A DNA stretch of 64,000 nucleotides. Source: CAMTWZ01 sp041749075. Its GTDB lineage: Bacteria; Bacteroidota; Rhodothermia; Balneolales; HLUCCA01. This document shows, piece by piece, positions 34,466 to 42,296 of the stretch (its first letter is position 1; every line of letters begins with the position of its first letter). The DNA is taken from positions 1 to 64,000 of the forward strand of contig JBGTBY010000017.1 in assembly GCA_041749075.1 (NCBI GenBank), read 5' to 3'. The notes under the pieces were generated by a model, which was given only the letters and a program-made list of their open reading frames with translations, made no database searches and was not told the DNA's origin. A program made the translations under genes and the position numbers.

Positions 34466-35842
34466 ATGTCCATGAACCATTTTCTTGCCGCCTTGTTGTT
34501 GTTTTTGATCGTCGAATGCGCACCAGACCGGGAAGTGAAACCGGCAACCAGACCCAATATTCTAATTATCCTCACAGACGACCAGGGCTTCGAGGACGCT
34601 GGATTTCAAGGCTCACCGGATATTCTCACGCCGAATCTAGACACTTTGGCCCGCAACGGAGTCATCTTCACAGATGCGCATGTGACGGCCACGGTTTGCA
34701 GTCCGTCGAGGGCTGGGATCATGACCGGCCGATATCAGCAGCAATTCGGTCATGAGCCGAATGTGCCGCCGCGTCATACCGGAACCGACACCACGCAAGT
34801 CACCATCGCCGATGTGATGGTGGCCAACGGATACAGAACATCCCTCAATGGGAAATGGCATTTGGGTTCAACCCCGGCGCATCATCCAAATAGCCGTGGT
34901 TTCGAGCATTTCTTCGGCATTTTGGGCGGACATCGGACCTATTTCGCCGATACCTATCCGGCCACATCCCCGAATGCCGCCTACTGGAATCGGACACATG
35001 TGCAATTTCCGGGCGATTATTTCACAGATGCGCAAGGTGACAGCGCCATCGCTTATTTGAAACAGGTGGAAGGCGATCCGTTCTTCCTGTTCTTATCGTT
35101 CATCGCGCCTCACGCTCCGATGGATGCCAAGCCCGAAGATCTCGAGTTGTTCAAAGATCATCAGCGTCCGGAATACGCCGCCATGATGTGGGCAATGGAT
35201 CGCGCCGTTGGAAATGTGGTGACGCACCTCAAAGCAACGGGTCAGTTCGACAATACGCTGATCATTTTCCTTAGCGACAATGGCGGATCACCCGTAAACG
35301 ATTCAAGCAACCTTCCGCTTAAAGGCTTCAAAGGGAATAAATTCGAGGGTGGACACCGGGTTCCGTTCTTCGTCCATTGGCCAGCACGTGTAGAGGGGGG
35401 GCGTCGCTTTGATGGGTTAACCTCCTCACTCGATCTGTTTCCTACAACTCTTGCCGCAGCCGGCATCACCAAACCGGCCGATCTGCCGCTCGATGGTGTG
35501 AATCTGCTACCCTTTTTGGATGGAACCGCGCAAGGTGACCCGCATGAACAGCTGTTTTTCAGAAAAGAAGAAAGCGCCGCTGTGCGGATGGGGGACTGGA
35601 AGCTGATCCGTGTGGAAGGCGTCGGGTATGCGATGTACGATTTGTCGAGCGATCCGGGCGAGATGACCAATCTGGTGGATGCGGACTCGGCCCGGTTTCA
35701 AACCCTCAAAGCCGCTCTGGAGCAGTGGGAAACACGTTTGATAGAGCCGTGGTGGGAAGAATCACGTCAATGGCAGGATGTGACGCGCGAGATCCATGAG
35801 TCGTTGATGAAGAATGAGCCGGTGAAGAGGGTCAGCCCTTGA
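34466..35842 (+). CDS. Sulfatase (S1 family), lipoprotein
   Basis: 458 residues from ATG 34466. The hydrophobic leader ends LIVEC, a plausible lipobox. The formylglycine motif is C78-S-P-S-R in TATVCSPSRAGIMTGRYQQQ. LTDDQGFEDAG and FLSDNGGSPVNDSSNLPLKG provide metal ligands. The latter pattern is shared with the sulfatase part of the GH16 fusion (FLSDNGGPTPDNASNNSPL). It is monocistronic and divergent from galM, with two operators in between. An upstream in-frame start (34415) would include the operator in the coding region and is rejected. Confidence 0.93.
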   Translation: MSMNHFLAALLLFLIVECAPDREVKPATRPNILIILTDDQGFEDAGFQGSPDILTPNLDTLARNGVIFTDAHVTATVCSPSRAGIMTGRYQQQFGHEPNVPPRHTGTDTTQVTIADVMVANGYRTSLNGKWHLGSTPAHHPNSRGFEHFFGILGGHRTYFADTYPATSPNAAYWNRTHVQFPGDYFTDAQGDSAIAYLKQVEGDPFFLFLSFIAPHAPMDAKPEDLELFKDHQRPEYAAMMWAMDRAVGNVVTHLKATGQFDNTLIIFLSDNGGSPVNDSSNLPLKGFKGNKFEGGHRVPFFVHWPARVEGGRRFDGLTSSLDLFPTTLAAAGITKPADLPLDGVNLLPFLDGTAQGDPHEQLFFRKEESAAVRMGDWKLIRVEGVGYAMYDLSSDPGEMTNLVDADSARFQTLKAALEQWETRLIEPWWEESRQWQDVTREIHESLMKNEPVKRVSP

Positions 35843-35858
35843 TGAGGGTGAAAACGAA

Positions 35859-35977
35859 GAAATTTTAAATGTTGAATTTTAAATGATAAACCTCGGGAAC
35901 GTCAAAATGCGACCGTGTTCATGCGTGAATAATGTTTGAATTCAACACCTACCATTTAGAATTTTCAATTTAAAATT
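35859..35977. repeat. AT-rich dispersed element, copy 7
   Basis: Left end AAATTTTAAATGTTGAATTT (from 35860), second word AAATGATAAA, and right end CATTTAGAATTTTCAATTTA plus AAATT. It fills the gap between the convergent sulfatase and PID-CTERM gene ends. Confidence 0.85.
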
Positions 35978-35980
35978 GAA

Positions 35981-36166
35981 TCACTTCTTCTGTCTTCTAA
36001 GCTTCTTCCACGCATACGCGCCACCAGCGGCGGCGAGGAGGCCCAAGCCGCCATCGATGGGAGCTTGGCTAGGAGCCGCTGGAAGGCCGGGAGGCTGAGC
36101 AGAAAGCAGTTCGGGGAGCATAAGCCCCACCGCAAGAAGTATGATGAACGTAGTGATGTGTTTCAT
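35981..36166 (-). CDS. Small PID-CTERM-like surface protein 1
   Basis: 61 residues from ATG 36166: signal peptide (HITTFIILLAVGLMLPELLSAQ), a short Pro-rich spacer, then PIDGGLGLLAAAGGAYAWKK followed by LRRQKK. The tripartite end (PID motif, hydrophobic helix, basic tail) is the form called PID-CTERM in Bacteroidota small proteins, thought to be a sorting signal. There is essentially no other domain. It is a near copy of the gene at 36322. The repeat DNA upstream can be translated in frame, but its first ~40 residues are low complexity and not credible. Confidence 0.75.
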   Translation of the reverse strand: MKHITTFIILLAVGLMLPELLSAQPPGLPAAPSQAPIDGGLGLLAAAGGAYAWKKLRRQKK

Positions 36167-36169
36167 ATT

Positions 36170-36278
36170 GGAAATGTGGAAATGTAAAAGTGTGAAAGCG
36201 TGAAAGCGTAAAAGCGTGAAAGCGTGAAAGTGTGGAAGTGTGAAAATGTGGAAGTGTATGAGCGTGAAAGCATGGTGC
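36170..36278. repeat. 8-bp tandem repeat (GTGAAAGC and variants)
   Basis: About 13 units of an 8-bp repeat, GTGAAAGC with GTGGAAGT, GTGAAAAT and GTAAAAGC variants, between the two PID-CTERM genes. A shorter run (GTGGAAGT) recurs at 36550-36580 upstream of the second copy. The perfect 8-bp period is easy to follow by eye. Confidence 0.9.
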
Positions 36279-36285
36279 GAATTCA

Positions 36286-36319
36286 GCACTCAACATTTAA
36301 AATTTTCAATTTAAAATTG
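36286..36319. repeat. AT-rich dispersed element, copy 8 (right end)
   Basis: CATTTAAAATTTTCAATTTA plus AAATT (from about 36294) just downstream of the second PID-CTERM gene. The left end is replaced by the 8-bp tandem repeat. Confidence 0.75.
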
Positions 36320-36321
36320 AA

Positions 36322-36516
36322 TTAATTCTTCTTCTCAGCCCGAAGCTTCTTCCACGCATACGCCCCGCCGGCGGCGGCGAGGAGGCTCAGGCCACCATCA
36401 ATTGGAGCTTGACTTGGCATGGACGGAAGTGAGGGAGGAGGGGGTTGGGCTGTGAGAAGCTCGGGGATCATGAGTCCCACCACTAGAAACAGGATGAACG
36501 TGATTAGGAGTTTCAT
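36322..36516 (-). CDS. Small PID-CTERM-like surface protein 2
   Basis: 64 residues: signal peptide (KLLITFILFLVVGLMIPELLTAQ), PPPPSLPSMPSQ spacer, then APIDGGLSLLAAAGGAYAWK and a basic tail. It is almost identical in plan to the gene at 35981, including GLMxPELLxAQPP and SQAPIDGGL, so the two arose by tandem duplication together with flanking repeats. It probably marks the protein for surface anchoring or processing; function unknown. Confidence 0.75.
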   Translation of the reverse strand: MKLLITFILFLVVGLMIPELLTAQPPPPSLPSMPSQAPIDGGLSLLAAAGGAYAWKKLRAEKKN

Positions 36517-36523
36517 ACGGAAG

Positions 36524-36629
36524 AAATTTTAAATGATAAATTTTAAATGTGGGAAACGTGGAAGTGTGGAAGTGTTAAAGCGTGGTGAGAATTCTGCACG
36601 TACCATTTAAAATTTTCAATTTAAAATTT
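36524..36629. repeat. AT-rich dispersed element, copy 9
   Basis: Left end AAATTTTAAATGATAAATTT (from 36524) and right end CATTTAAAATTTTCAATTTA plus AAATTT (about 36604-36629). The core holds a short GTGGAAGT run. Confidence 0.85.
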
Positions 36630-36653
36630 CTTCGTTTCCACGCTTTCACGTCT

Positions 36654-38789
36654 CTACTTCACCAGAACCATCCTCCGAGTCACGATCTGGCTTCCGGCTT
36701 CCAAGCGGTACATGTACACACCGGAGGGCAGATTGGAGGCGTCGAACGTCACGTTGTGCGCGCCAGCCGGCATCACTCCGTCGACCAGAACCGCGATTTC
36801 GCGACCCAATACGTCGTAGACTGTGAGACGCGCGAGGTGCGATGCGCGAAGTGTGAATCGGATCTGAGTGCTAGGATTAAAAGGGTTGGGGTAATTCTGT
36901 TCCAACTCGAAACCGATTTCTGATTTCTGATTTCCGTCAATCGAAGTGGACGTCGGAGGCTGAACCGTGATGCTGTAGTCAGTGCTTTGAACTGATACGG
37001 CTTCGATGTTTGGAGCAGCACCATCAAACCCAACAGGAGCGGCTTTCGTTGCGCGGCCTTCGAGGGAAATCTCGTAGGTGAAGTCCGATGTGATCGGAAC
37101 CGATACGCCTTTGATGTGATCGTTGAACACGAGTTCCACCATGTCCATCGCGGAGGATTGGGTCAGACGCAGAGTGTAGGTGCCACCGGTAGTCGCATCT
37201 ACATGAAGGGGCACATTGTAGGTGTCGTTGTTCAGCGGGAGGTGGGCGATATCGAGTGCCGTGTTGCCTTTGGCGGAAGCCAGAAGAGCGAAATTCGGAC
37301 TCATAGACGTCATTTTCAGGGCATCACCTTTCACAGATTCAGTCAAGCTTCCATTCTCGCTGAATCGCATCCAGGTGGAAGAGGAGAGAGTTGCGCCATC
37401 GAGTTGAAGGCGGATTATGGGGTCGTTAGAAACGGATTCCTTCCCACGGAACGTGCCTGCGGAAGAGGTGGTGTCTGCCGCGACCATTCCGACAGATGGT
37501 GTTCCGCTCGCTGCGGCTTGAACAATGAATCCTTGGAAAGGAGCGATCAAACCATCAGTGAGATCACCTGTGCCACCGGATACGGTGTAGGTCACCCAAT
37601 CGCCGTTGCCCGAGTTGATGGTCGGGCTCCAGACATAGGCCACATCCGTCAAGTCTGTGCGGTCGAGGTTGTCGAAGTCGAGGGTGCTTCGGTAAGGATT
37701 TCCCAACAACGTGAAGGTGCTTGCAGTGGTGTTCATCGTTGGTGTGGCAGCCCCATGAAGCGTTCCACCGGCGTAGAGAGAGCGAGCTTTTGTGTCGGCA
37801 TTGCCATCGAAATCATTGTCATTGAAGACAAACACAGCCACGCCAGCTCCGGCAGGAAGTGTAGCGGTGAGATCGGTCACTGCGGTCCAGGCATTGTTCG
37901 TCAAGGTGAACACGTTTGGCGATCCTGACGTGGTTTTCGCACCGGTCGCCCCTTGGGTCCACACTTGGTTCAAAAGTGTGGCATACGTCGTTTCAACAGG
38001 CGAAGAGAACAAGCGGTAACCGGACGAGTTGTTGAGCTGGACCGTGGCGTCGGTGATGCAGCGGACGGAGTATCCATACTTTTTACTACCTGCCCCCCTT
38101 TCTACGCCTGTTTCATCTGCTCTTAAAATTCTTCTCATACCTCTATTTGCATTACCGGGATCTACTGTTGACGTCCAGAATCTTGCAAAAACCTGAAATC
38201 CGAGATAATCAGATTCAGTATTGAATGCTCTGCGTTGACCAGCACCTTTTGCGCCAAATCCAGAACTATTTGTAGCTTGAGAATTATCACCGGTCCAGAA
38301 ATCATTTCCAGTGAATCTGAGCATTCCAGAAATATTTGGTCCAGATCCACGAGTGTACGAATCGTTAGTACTTGTATTGGACTCAGTCTCATCCATACCA
38401 AGAAAGCGCTCCAGGATAATAAATTCATTGTCAGACGGTACTCTCCAACCTACTGGGCATAAGTTTGGATTATTAGCTGCGAACCAGTTGTATAAATTTC
38501 CATAATTAGCTTTGTTTGCAACGCTACCGTTGACATCTGTATAGGCGGGAGTGTTATTTGCATCATTCCAAGCCCCTGCTTGCGAACTAGATCTGTATTG
38601 AATACTAACTCCATTCGCATATGTGTTTGTCCTCAGATTTTCACTCATCCAGATCTGATTTCCGATTTTAACGGTGCCGTATTCATTCCCGTCGATATCA
38701 TACACGACGGTTTGGGCGATGGACAGGGTTGGGATGAGGAACAGCGCGGCGGCGAGGCCGAGCAAGAAAGTGCGGTAGGGTTGTTTCAT
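36654..38789 (-). CDS. Secreted FISUMP-domain protein with T9SS sorting domain
   Basis: 711 residues. Signal peptide (RTFLLGLAAALFLIPTLSIA), FISUMP domain about 28-240 (QIWMSENLRTNTYANGVSIQ, LYNWFAANNPNLCPVGWRVP, YGYSVRC), a middle region (about 245-620) of the kind found before sorting domains in exoproteins (LLGNPYRSTLDFDNL, APFQGFIVQAA), and a T9SS end (EQNYPNPFNPSTQIRF). The DNA of the FISUMP part (about 38075-38680) is clearly more AT-rich, with AGA/TTA-type codons, than the rest. In the sorting domain, FTLRASHLARL and NQKSEIGFE are encoded by low-complexity repeat DNA. A double operator palindrome lies upstream (38892/38915). Possible surface glycan binder. Confidence 0.82.
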   Translation of the reverse strand: MKQPYRTFLLGLAAALFLIPTLSIAQTVVYDIDGNEYGTVKIGNQIWMSENLRTNTYANGVSIQYRSSSQAGAWNDANNTPAYTDVNGSVANKANYGNLYNWFAANNPNLCPVGWRVPSDNEFIILERFLGMDETESNTSTNDSYTRGSGPNISGMLRFTGNDFWTGDNSQATNSSGFGAKGAGQRRAFNTESDYLGFQVFARFWTSTVDPGNANRGMRRILRADETGVERGAGSKKYGYSVRCITDATVQLNNSSGYRLFSSPVETTYATLLNQVWTQGATGAKTTSGSPNVFTLTNNAWTAVTDLTATLPAGAGVAVFVFNDNDFDGNADTKARSLYAGGTLHGAATPTMNTTASTFTLLGNPYRSTLDFDNLDRTDLTDVAYVWSPTINSGNGDWVTYTVSGGTGDLTDGLIAPFQGFIVQAAASGTPSVGMVAADTTSSAGTFRGKESVSNDPIIRLQLDGATLSSSTWMRFSENGSLTESVKGDALKMTSMSPNFALLASAKGNTALDIAHLPLNNDTYNVPLHVDATTGGTYTLRLTQSSAMDMVELVFNDHIKGVSVPITSDFTYEISLEGRATKAAPVGFDGAAPNIEAVSVQSTDYSITVQPPTSTSIDGNQKSEIGFELEQNYPNPFNPSTQIRFTLRASHLARLTVYDVLGREIAVLVDGVMPAGAHNVTFDASNLPSGVYMYRLEAGSQIVTRRMVLVK

Positions 38790-38891
38790 GGAAGCGGTTC
38801 CAATTTGGATTGCAAGATTTCTATTGAAGGTGGGTTCGGTGGACCTAAGGTTCTTCCGGACGGACGAACGGCCGGTGTCGACAGCAAGTTA

Positions 38892-38905
38892 TGTTATCGT
38901 TAACA
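38892..38905. promoter_or_regulatory. LacI-type operator TGTTATCGTTAACA
   Basis: Forms, with the next site, a perfect 18-bp-arm inverted repeat (38891-38929) about 103 bases upstream of the FISUMP gene start and just after galT. Confidence 0.78.
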
Positions 38906-38914
38906 AAGTTGCTT

Positions 38915-38928
38915 TGTTAACGATAACA
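38915..38928. promoter_or_regulatory. LacI-type operator TGTTAACGATAACA
   Basis: Reverse complement of the 38892 site, centre to centre 23 bases. This is the only place where two sites are this close, suggesting cooperative binding; the paired arms could also form a hairpin after galT. Confidence 0.78.
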
Positions 38929-38962
38929 TCTCATTGGCAAAAAAGCAAGCTCTGTGCGGAAT

Positions 38963-40003
38963 TTATTTGGAAGCGCTTTTGAAGTGCGTGGAAGGCAGGT
39001 CCTTAAGCACACCCGCCGCGAATTCAGCGGTGATGTCGCGTTGCGCGTTTCCGAGCATTTCGTAACCGACGCTGAATTTTTTGACCGTGGCCGACCGCAA
39101 CAACGGCGGATAGAAGTGCATATGGAAATGCCATTCTGGGTGATCTTCGCCATCCGTTGGCGCCGGATGAAACCCCGCTGAGTACGGAAACGATACCTGG
39201 AACAGGTTGTCGTATCGGATGGTGATCTGACGGATGATGTCCGCCAAGCCGTCTTTTTCTTCGCTCGACATATCGGTGAAACGCGCGAACGGACGCCGAC
39301 TCACCACAAACGTTTCGTATGGCCAGAACGCCCAAAAGGGCACCATCACCACAAAATGATCGTTTTGCGCCACAATGCGCTCGTTCTTGGTCACTTCCAA
39401 GGCCAGATAATCGCCAAGCAGGGTGCGACCATGTTTCTTGAAGTACGCTTGCTGGGTGACGAGTTCTTTTTTCGGCTCTTCCGGGATGGAGGCTTGCGCC
39501 CAGACTTGTCCGTGAGGATGCGGATTGCTGCATCCCATCACATCCCCCTTGTTTTCGAAAATGGTGACGTAATTGACCCACGGTATGTCGCCGAGTTCTT
39601 GGTATTGTGCGACCCACATGTCAACCACGTTACGGATCTCGGTTTGCGACATTTCCGGCAAGGTCAGATCGTGGCGAGGGGAGAAGCACATCACGCGGCA
39701 GAGTCCGCGCTCAGAATGACCCACTAACAAGTCGTGGTCGTTAAGCTTCGCTTCGGGAGAATCCGGCAACAAGGCGCTGAAATCATTATCAAAGACATAG
39801 GTGGAGGTGTACTCCGGATTCGTCAACCCATTGGCGCGCGTGTTTCCAGAGCACAAGTAACAGTTTGGGTCGTGATGGATCGACTCACCTGTTCCGTGAC
39901 GTTCTTGCTTTCCTTGCCATGGTCGCTGCGTACGATGCGGCGATACCTGGATCCACTGGTTCGTGAGGATGTTCAAGCGTCGGTGCGGGTTCTGTTCCAT
40001 CAA
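38963..40003 (-). CDS. galT: Galactose-1-phosphate uridylyltransferase
   Basis: 346 residues. Active-site motif CSNPHPHGQVWAQASIPEE with the nucleophilic His of HPH. Zn-site elements include CYLCSGNTRANG near the N-terminus and FHPAPTDGEDHPEWHFHMHF near the C-terminus. It transfers UMP from UDP-glucose to galactose-1-phosphate (Leloir pathway). It overlaps galK by ATGA (40000-40003), so the two are cotranscribed from the galK operator. Its last codons contain AAGCGCTT (38971). Confidence 0.96.
   Translation of the reverse strand: MMEQNPHRRLNILTNQWIQVSPHRTQRPWQGKQERHGTGESIHHDPNCYLCSGNTRANGLTNPEYTSTYVFDNDFSALLPDSPEAKLNDHDLLVGHSERGLCRVMCFSPRHDLTLPEMSQTEIRNVVDMWVAQYQELGDIPWVNYVTIFENKGDVMGCSNPHPHGQVWAQASIPEEPKKELVTQQAYFKKHGRTLLGDYLALEVTKNERIVAQNDHFVVMVPFWAFWPYETFVVSRRPFARFTDMSSEEKDGLADIIRQITIRYDNLFQVSFPYSAGFHPAPTDGEDHPEWHFHMHFYPPLLRSATVKKFSVGYEMLGNAQRDITAEFAAGVLKDLPSTHFKSASK
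38971..38978. promoter_or_regulatory. AAGCGCTT motif at the 3' end of galT
   Basis: Same 8-bp palindrome as in the other PUL promoter regions, here inside the last galT codons and upstream of the FISUMP promoter. It may be coincidental. Confidence 0.25.
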
Positions 40004-41169
40004 ACATCCTCCAACAAATGGGTTCCGTTGCCGATTTTCACGACATGAAATCCCGGTTCGATACCCGTTTTTTTAAGATACACGTTGCGGATGTGGGCGA
40101 TGCTTTCGTCCAATTTTTCCATCACGACGAGGTTGATGGTGCATCCGCCGAATCCGCCGCCCATCATGCGGGCTCCGAGAATGCCATCGAGCGTTTCGGT
40201 GGCGTCGACAAGGATGTCGAGTTCGTCGCAACTCACTTCATAATCGTCGCGAAGTCCTTTGTGGGATCCATCCATCAATTTGCCGAAAGCGGTGAGGTCG
40301 CCCTGTTGTAATGCAGCGCATGCATCGGTCACGCGTTGATTTTCTTCCAACACATACCGGCAACGACGGTAAACGACCTCATCCATCTGAGCTTTGTGGG
40401 TTTCGAGCTGGTCGAAGGTCACATCCCGAAGGGTTTTCACATCGGGATGGGTTTTTGCAATAACCGAAACACCCGTTTCGCATTGGCTGCGGCGGACATT
40501 GTATTCGGATCCGGCCAAAGTGCGACGAACTTTGGAATCGCAAAGTAGCACGCCGATATGGTCCCATTGGAACGGATAATATTCATAGTCGAGCGAGCGA
40601 CAATCCAGCTTTATCACACTGTCTTTTTTGCCGTGCAGGCTGGCGAATTGGTCCATGATGCCGCATTGAACACCCACGAACTGATTTTCGGCTTGCATCG
40701 AGATTTTGGTCATCTCCAGGCGAGTGAGATTCAGATTGAACAGCGTTGAGAGTCCGAACGCGATGCCACCTTCGAGCGCTGCGGAGGAGGACAATCCTGC
40801 GCCGATGGGCACATCCCCACCAAACGCGCAATCAAAACCTCCGATCACATGTCCCGCTTTTTGGATCTGGTCGACCACACCGATCACGTATTCGGCCCAA
40901 TCGACACCGGTGGGGTAGTACGTTTCTGAGATCAGGGTTTCGTAATAGGGAGGGGTCATGTTTACCGAATGCAGGCGAATCGTTCCGAGATCGTTCTTCG
41001 ACATGGCCATGACCATGGCTTTGTCGATGGACGCTGGCAGGACGAAGCCTTGGTTGTAGTCGGTGTGTTCCCCGATCAGATTCACTCGGCCGGGTGAACA
41101 AACGAGGATAGGTTTACCGGGAAAGTGACGGGAAAACCCATCGAGAACAGTGGCTTTGGTGGCACTCAT
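40000..41169 (-). CDS. galK: Galactokinase
   Basis: 389 residues. Galactokinase signature GRVNLIGEHTDYNQGFVLP, the GHMP ATP-binding motif GDVPIGAGLSSSAALEGG, and motif 3 ARMMGGGFGGCTINLV are all in place. It phosphorylates alpha-galactose in the cytoplasm. It starts 20 bases downstream of a palindromic operator (41189) and overlaps galT. It sits 72 bases after the LacI-family gene on the same strand. Confidence 0.97.
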   Translation of the reverse strand: MSATKATVLDGFSRHFPGKPILVCSPGRVNLIGEHTDYNQGFVLPASIDKAMVMAMSKNDLGTIRLHSVNMTPPYYETLISETYYPTGVDWAEYVIGVVDQIQKAGHVIGGFDCAFGGDVPIGAGLSSSAALEGGIAFGLSTLFNLNLTRLEMTKISMQAENQFVGVQCGIMDQFASLHGKKDSVIKLDCRSLDYEYYPFQWDHIGVLLCDSKVRRTLAGSEYNVRRSQCETGVSVIAKTHPDVKTLRDVTFDQLETHKAQMDEVVYRRCRYVLEENQRVTDACAALQQGDLTAFGKLMDGSHKGLRDDYEVSCDELDILVDATETLDGILGARMMGGGFGGCTINLVVMEKLDESIAHIRNVYLKKTGIEPGFHVVKIGNGTHLLEDV

Positions 41170-41188
41170 GCGATGTCGCTTAGATACT

Positions 41189-41202
41189 TGTTAACGCTAA
41201 CA
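41189..41202. promoter_or_regulatory. LacI-type operator TGTTAACGCTAACA upstream of galK
   Basis: Identical to the susC site, extended symmetry TTGTTAACGCTAACAA, in the 72-base gap between the lacI-family gene and galK. Confidence 0.8.
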
Positions 41203-41241
41203 AGCAATATAAACGAAACATGGGTCGAGCGCAAAAAAACG

Positions 41242-42282
41242 TCAGCAGCCGCAGGATTTCCGGATGACGAGGCTGGTCTCCAAGAACATCTGTTCGATGG
41301 GTTCGTCTTTGTTTTCGATGGTTCGGATGAGCTTGGTGGCGGCCTGGTTTCCGATTTCATGGGCCGGCTGATGCACCGTCGTCAGGGGCGAATACATGAG
41401 TTCGGCGCGGATGTCGTTCGTGAATCCGACGATGGCGATATCATGGGGCACGTTGAGCCCGGCTTTCTTGATGGCGTCCATGGCGCCGATGGCAACCGGA
41501 TCGTTCACGGCCACAACGGCTCGCGGACGTTTATCCACAGGCAAGGCAAGGAGCATATTCATGGCTTCGAAACCGCTTTTCTCGTTGAAGCCGTGCTCGA
41601 TCACGCATTCTGGATGGATCTCGCGTCCATGGGCATTCATCGCATCGACGAATCCATCGTAACGGTCTTTGGCGATGGATACTTTCTTGGAGCCGCTGAG
41701 GAACCCGATTCGGCCATGTCCATGAAGGGTGATAAGGTGTTCGGTGATTTGCCGAGATGCCTCTCGGTCATTCACTCCGATGCAACTCGCGCCGATATCA
41801 TACACGCAACGATCGAAAAACACCAAAGGCAATCCGGATTTCACGATCATTTGATAATAGCTGGTGTCTTGGTCTTTGAGGCTACTTGAGACCAAAATCC
41901 CATCCACCCGCTTAGACCGCAAGGCGTCGATGGCTTGGCGTTCGGTTTCAAAACTCTCGGACGTGTTGGTTAAAAAAATCTGATACGTATTGTCCTTTGT
42001 GGCTTCTTCGATTCCATGCACCACATCCGGAAAGAAGGAGTGTGAGATTTCAGGAATGACGACACCGATGGTGTAGGTCCGACTCGATACCAAGCTTTTC
42101 GCCACATGATTGGGAGTGTATCCCATTTTTTGGGCCATTTCCAGAATGTCTTGTCTGGTTTTCACATCCACGTTCGGGCGATTGTTTATAGCCCGTGAAA
42201 CGGTCATGGTCGATACGCCGAGCACGGCGGCCACTTCTTTGAGTGTGATACTGGTTGAGCTGCCTCTTTCTTTACCGGCCAT
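41242..42282 (-). CDS. LacI/GalR-family transcriptional regulator, likely PUL repressor
   Basis: 346 residues. N-terminal HTH TLKEVAAVLGVSTMTVSRAI with hinge region about residues 55-68 (NHVAKSLVSSRTYTIG), then a periplasmic-binding-protein-like sensor domain (GVVIPEISHSFFPDVVHGIE; VDGILVSSS; VVAVNDPVAIGAMDA). LacI-family proteins bind CG-centred palindromes, and nine such sites occur at the promoters of this PUL and none were noticed elsewhere in the window. It is encoded in the operon that starts with the sulfatase-GH16 fusion, so it is probably autoregulated. The inducer is likely galactose or a galactan fragment (inference). It ends with an unusual KSCGC tail. Confidence 0.95.
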   Translation of the reverse strand: MAGKERGSSTSITLKEVAAVLGVSTMTVSRAINNRPNVDVKTRQDILEMAQKMGYTPNHVAKSLVSSRTYTIGVVIPEISHSFFPDVVHGIEEATKDNTYQIFLTNTSESFETERQAIDALRSKRVDGILVSSSLKDQDTSYYQMIVKSGLPLVFFDRCVYDIGASCIGVNDREASRQITEHLITLHGHGRIGFLSGSKKVSIAKDRYDGFVDAMNAHGREIHPECVIEHGFNEKSGFEAMNMLLALPVDKRPRAVVAVNDPVAIGAMDAIKKAGLNVPHDIAIVGFTNDIRAELMYSPLTTVHQPAHEIGNQAATKLIRTIENKDEPIEQMFLETSLVIRKSCGC

Positions 42283-42296
42283 AATGAATAGGTGAT

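Noticed and set aside
36170..36278. Possible CRISPR array
   Set aside because: The repeat unit is only 8 bp and contiguous, with no spacers and no cas genes.
36167..36289. Upstream extension of the first PID-CTERM gene through the tandem repeat (102-residue form)
   Set aside because: The extension is purely 8-bp-repeat translation (His/Phe/Thr/Leu) and would bury the signal peptide; the internal ATG at 36166 matches the paralogue.
38075..38680. Target region of a diversity-generating retroelement in the FISUMP domain
   Set aside because: The fold would allow it, but no reverse transcriptase, template repeat or accessory gene is visible in the window; only the composition difference is kept as a finding.
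41125..41889. 254-codon open frame on the plus strand
   Set aside because: Antisense to the LacI-family gene, which has full HTH and sensor domains.
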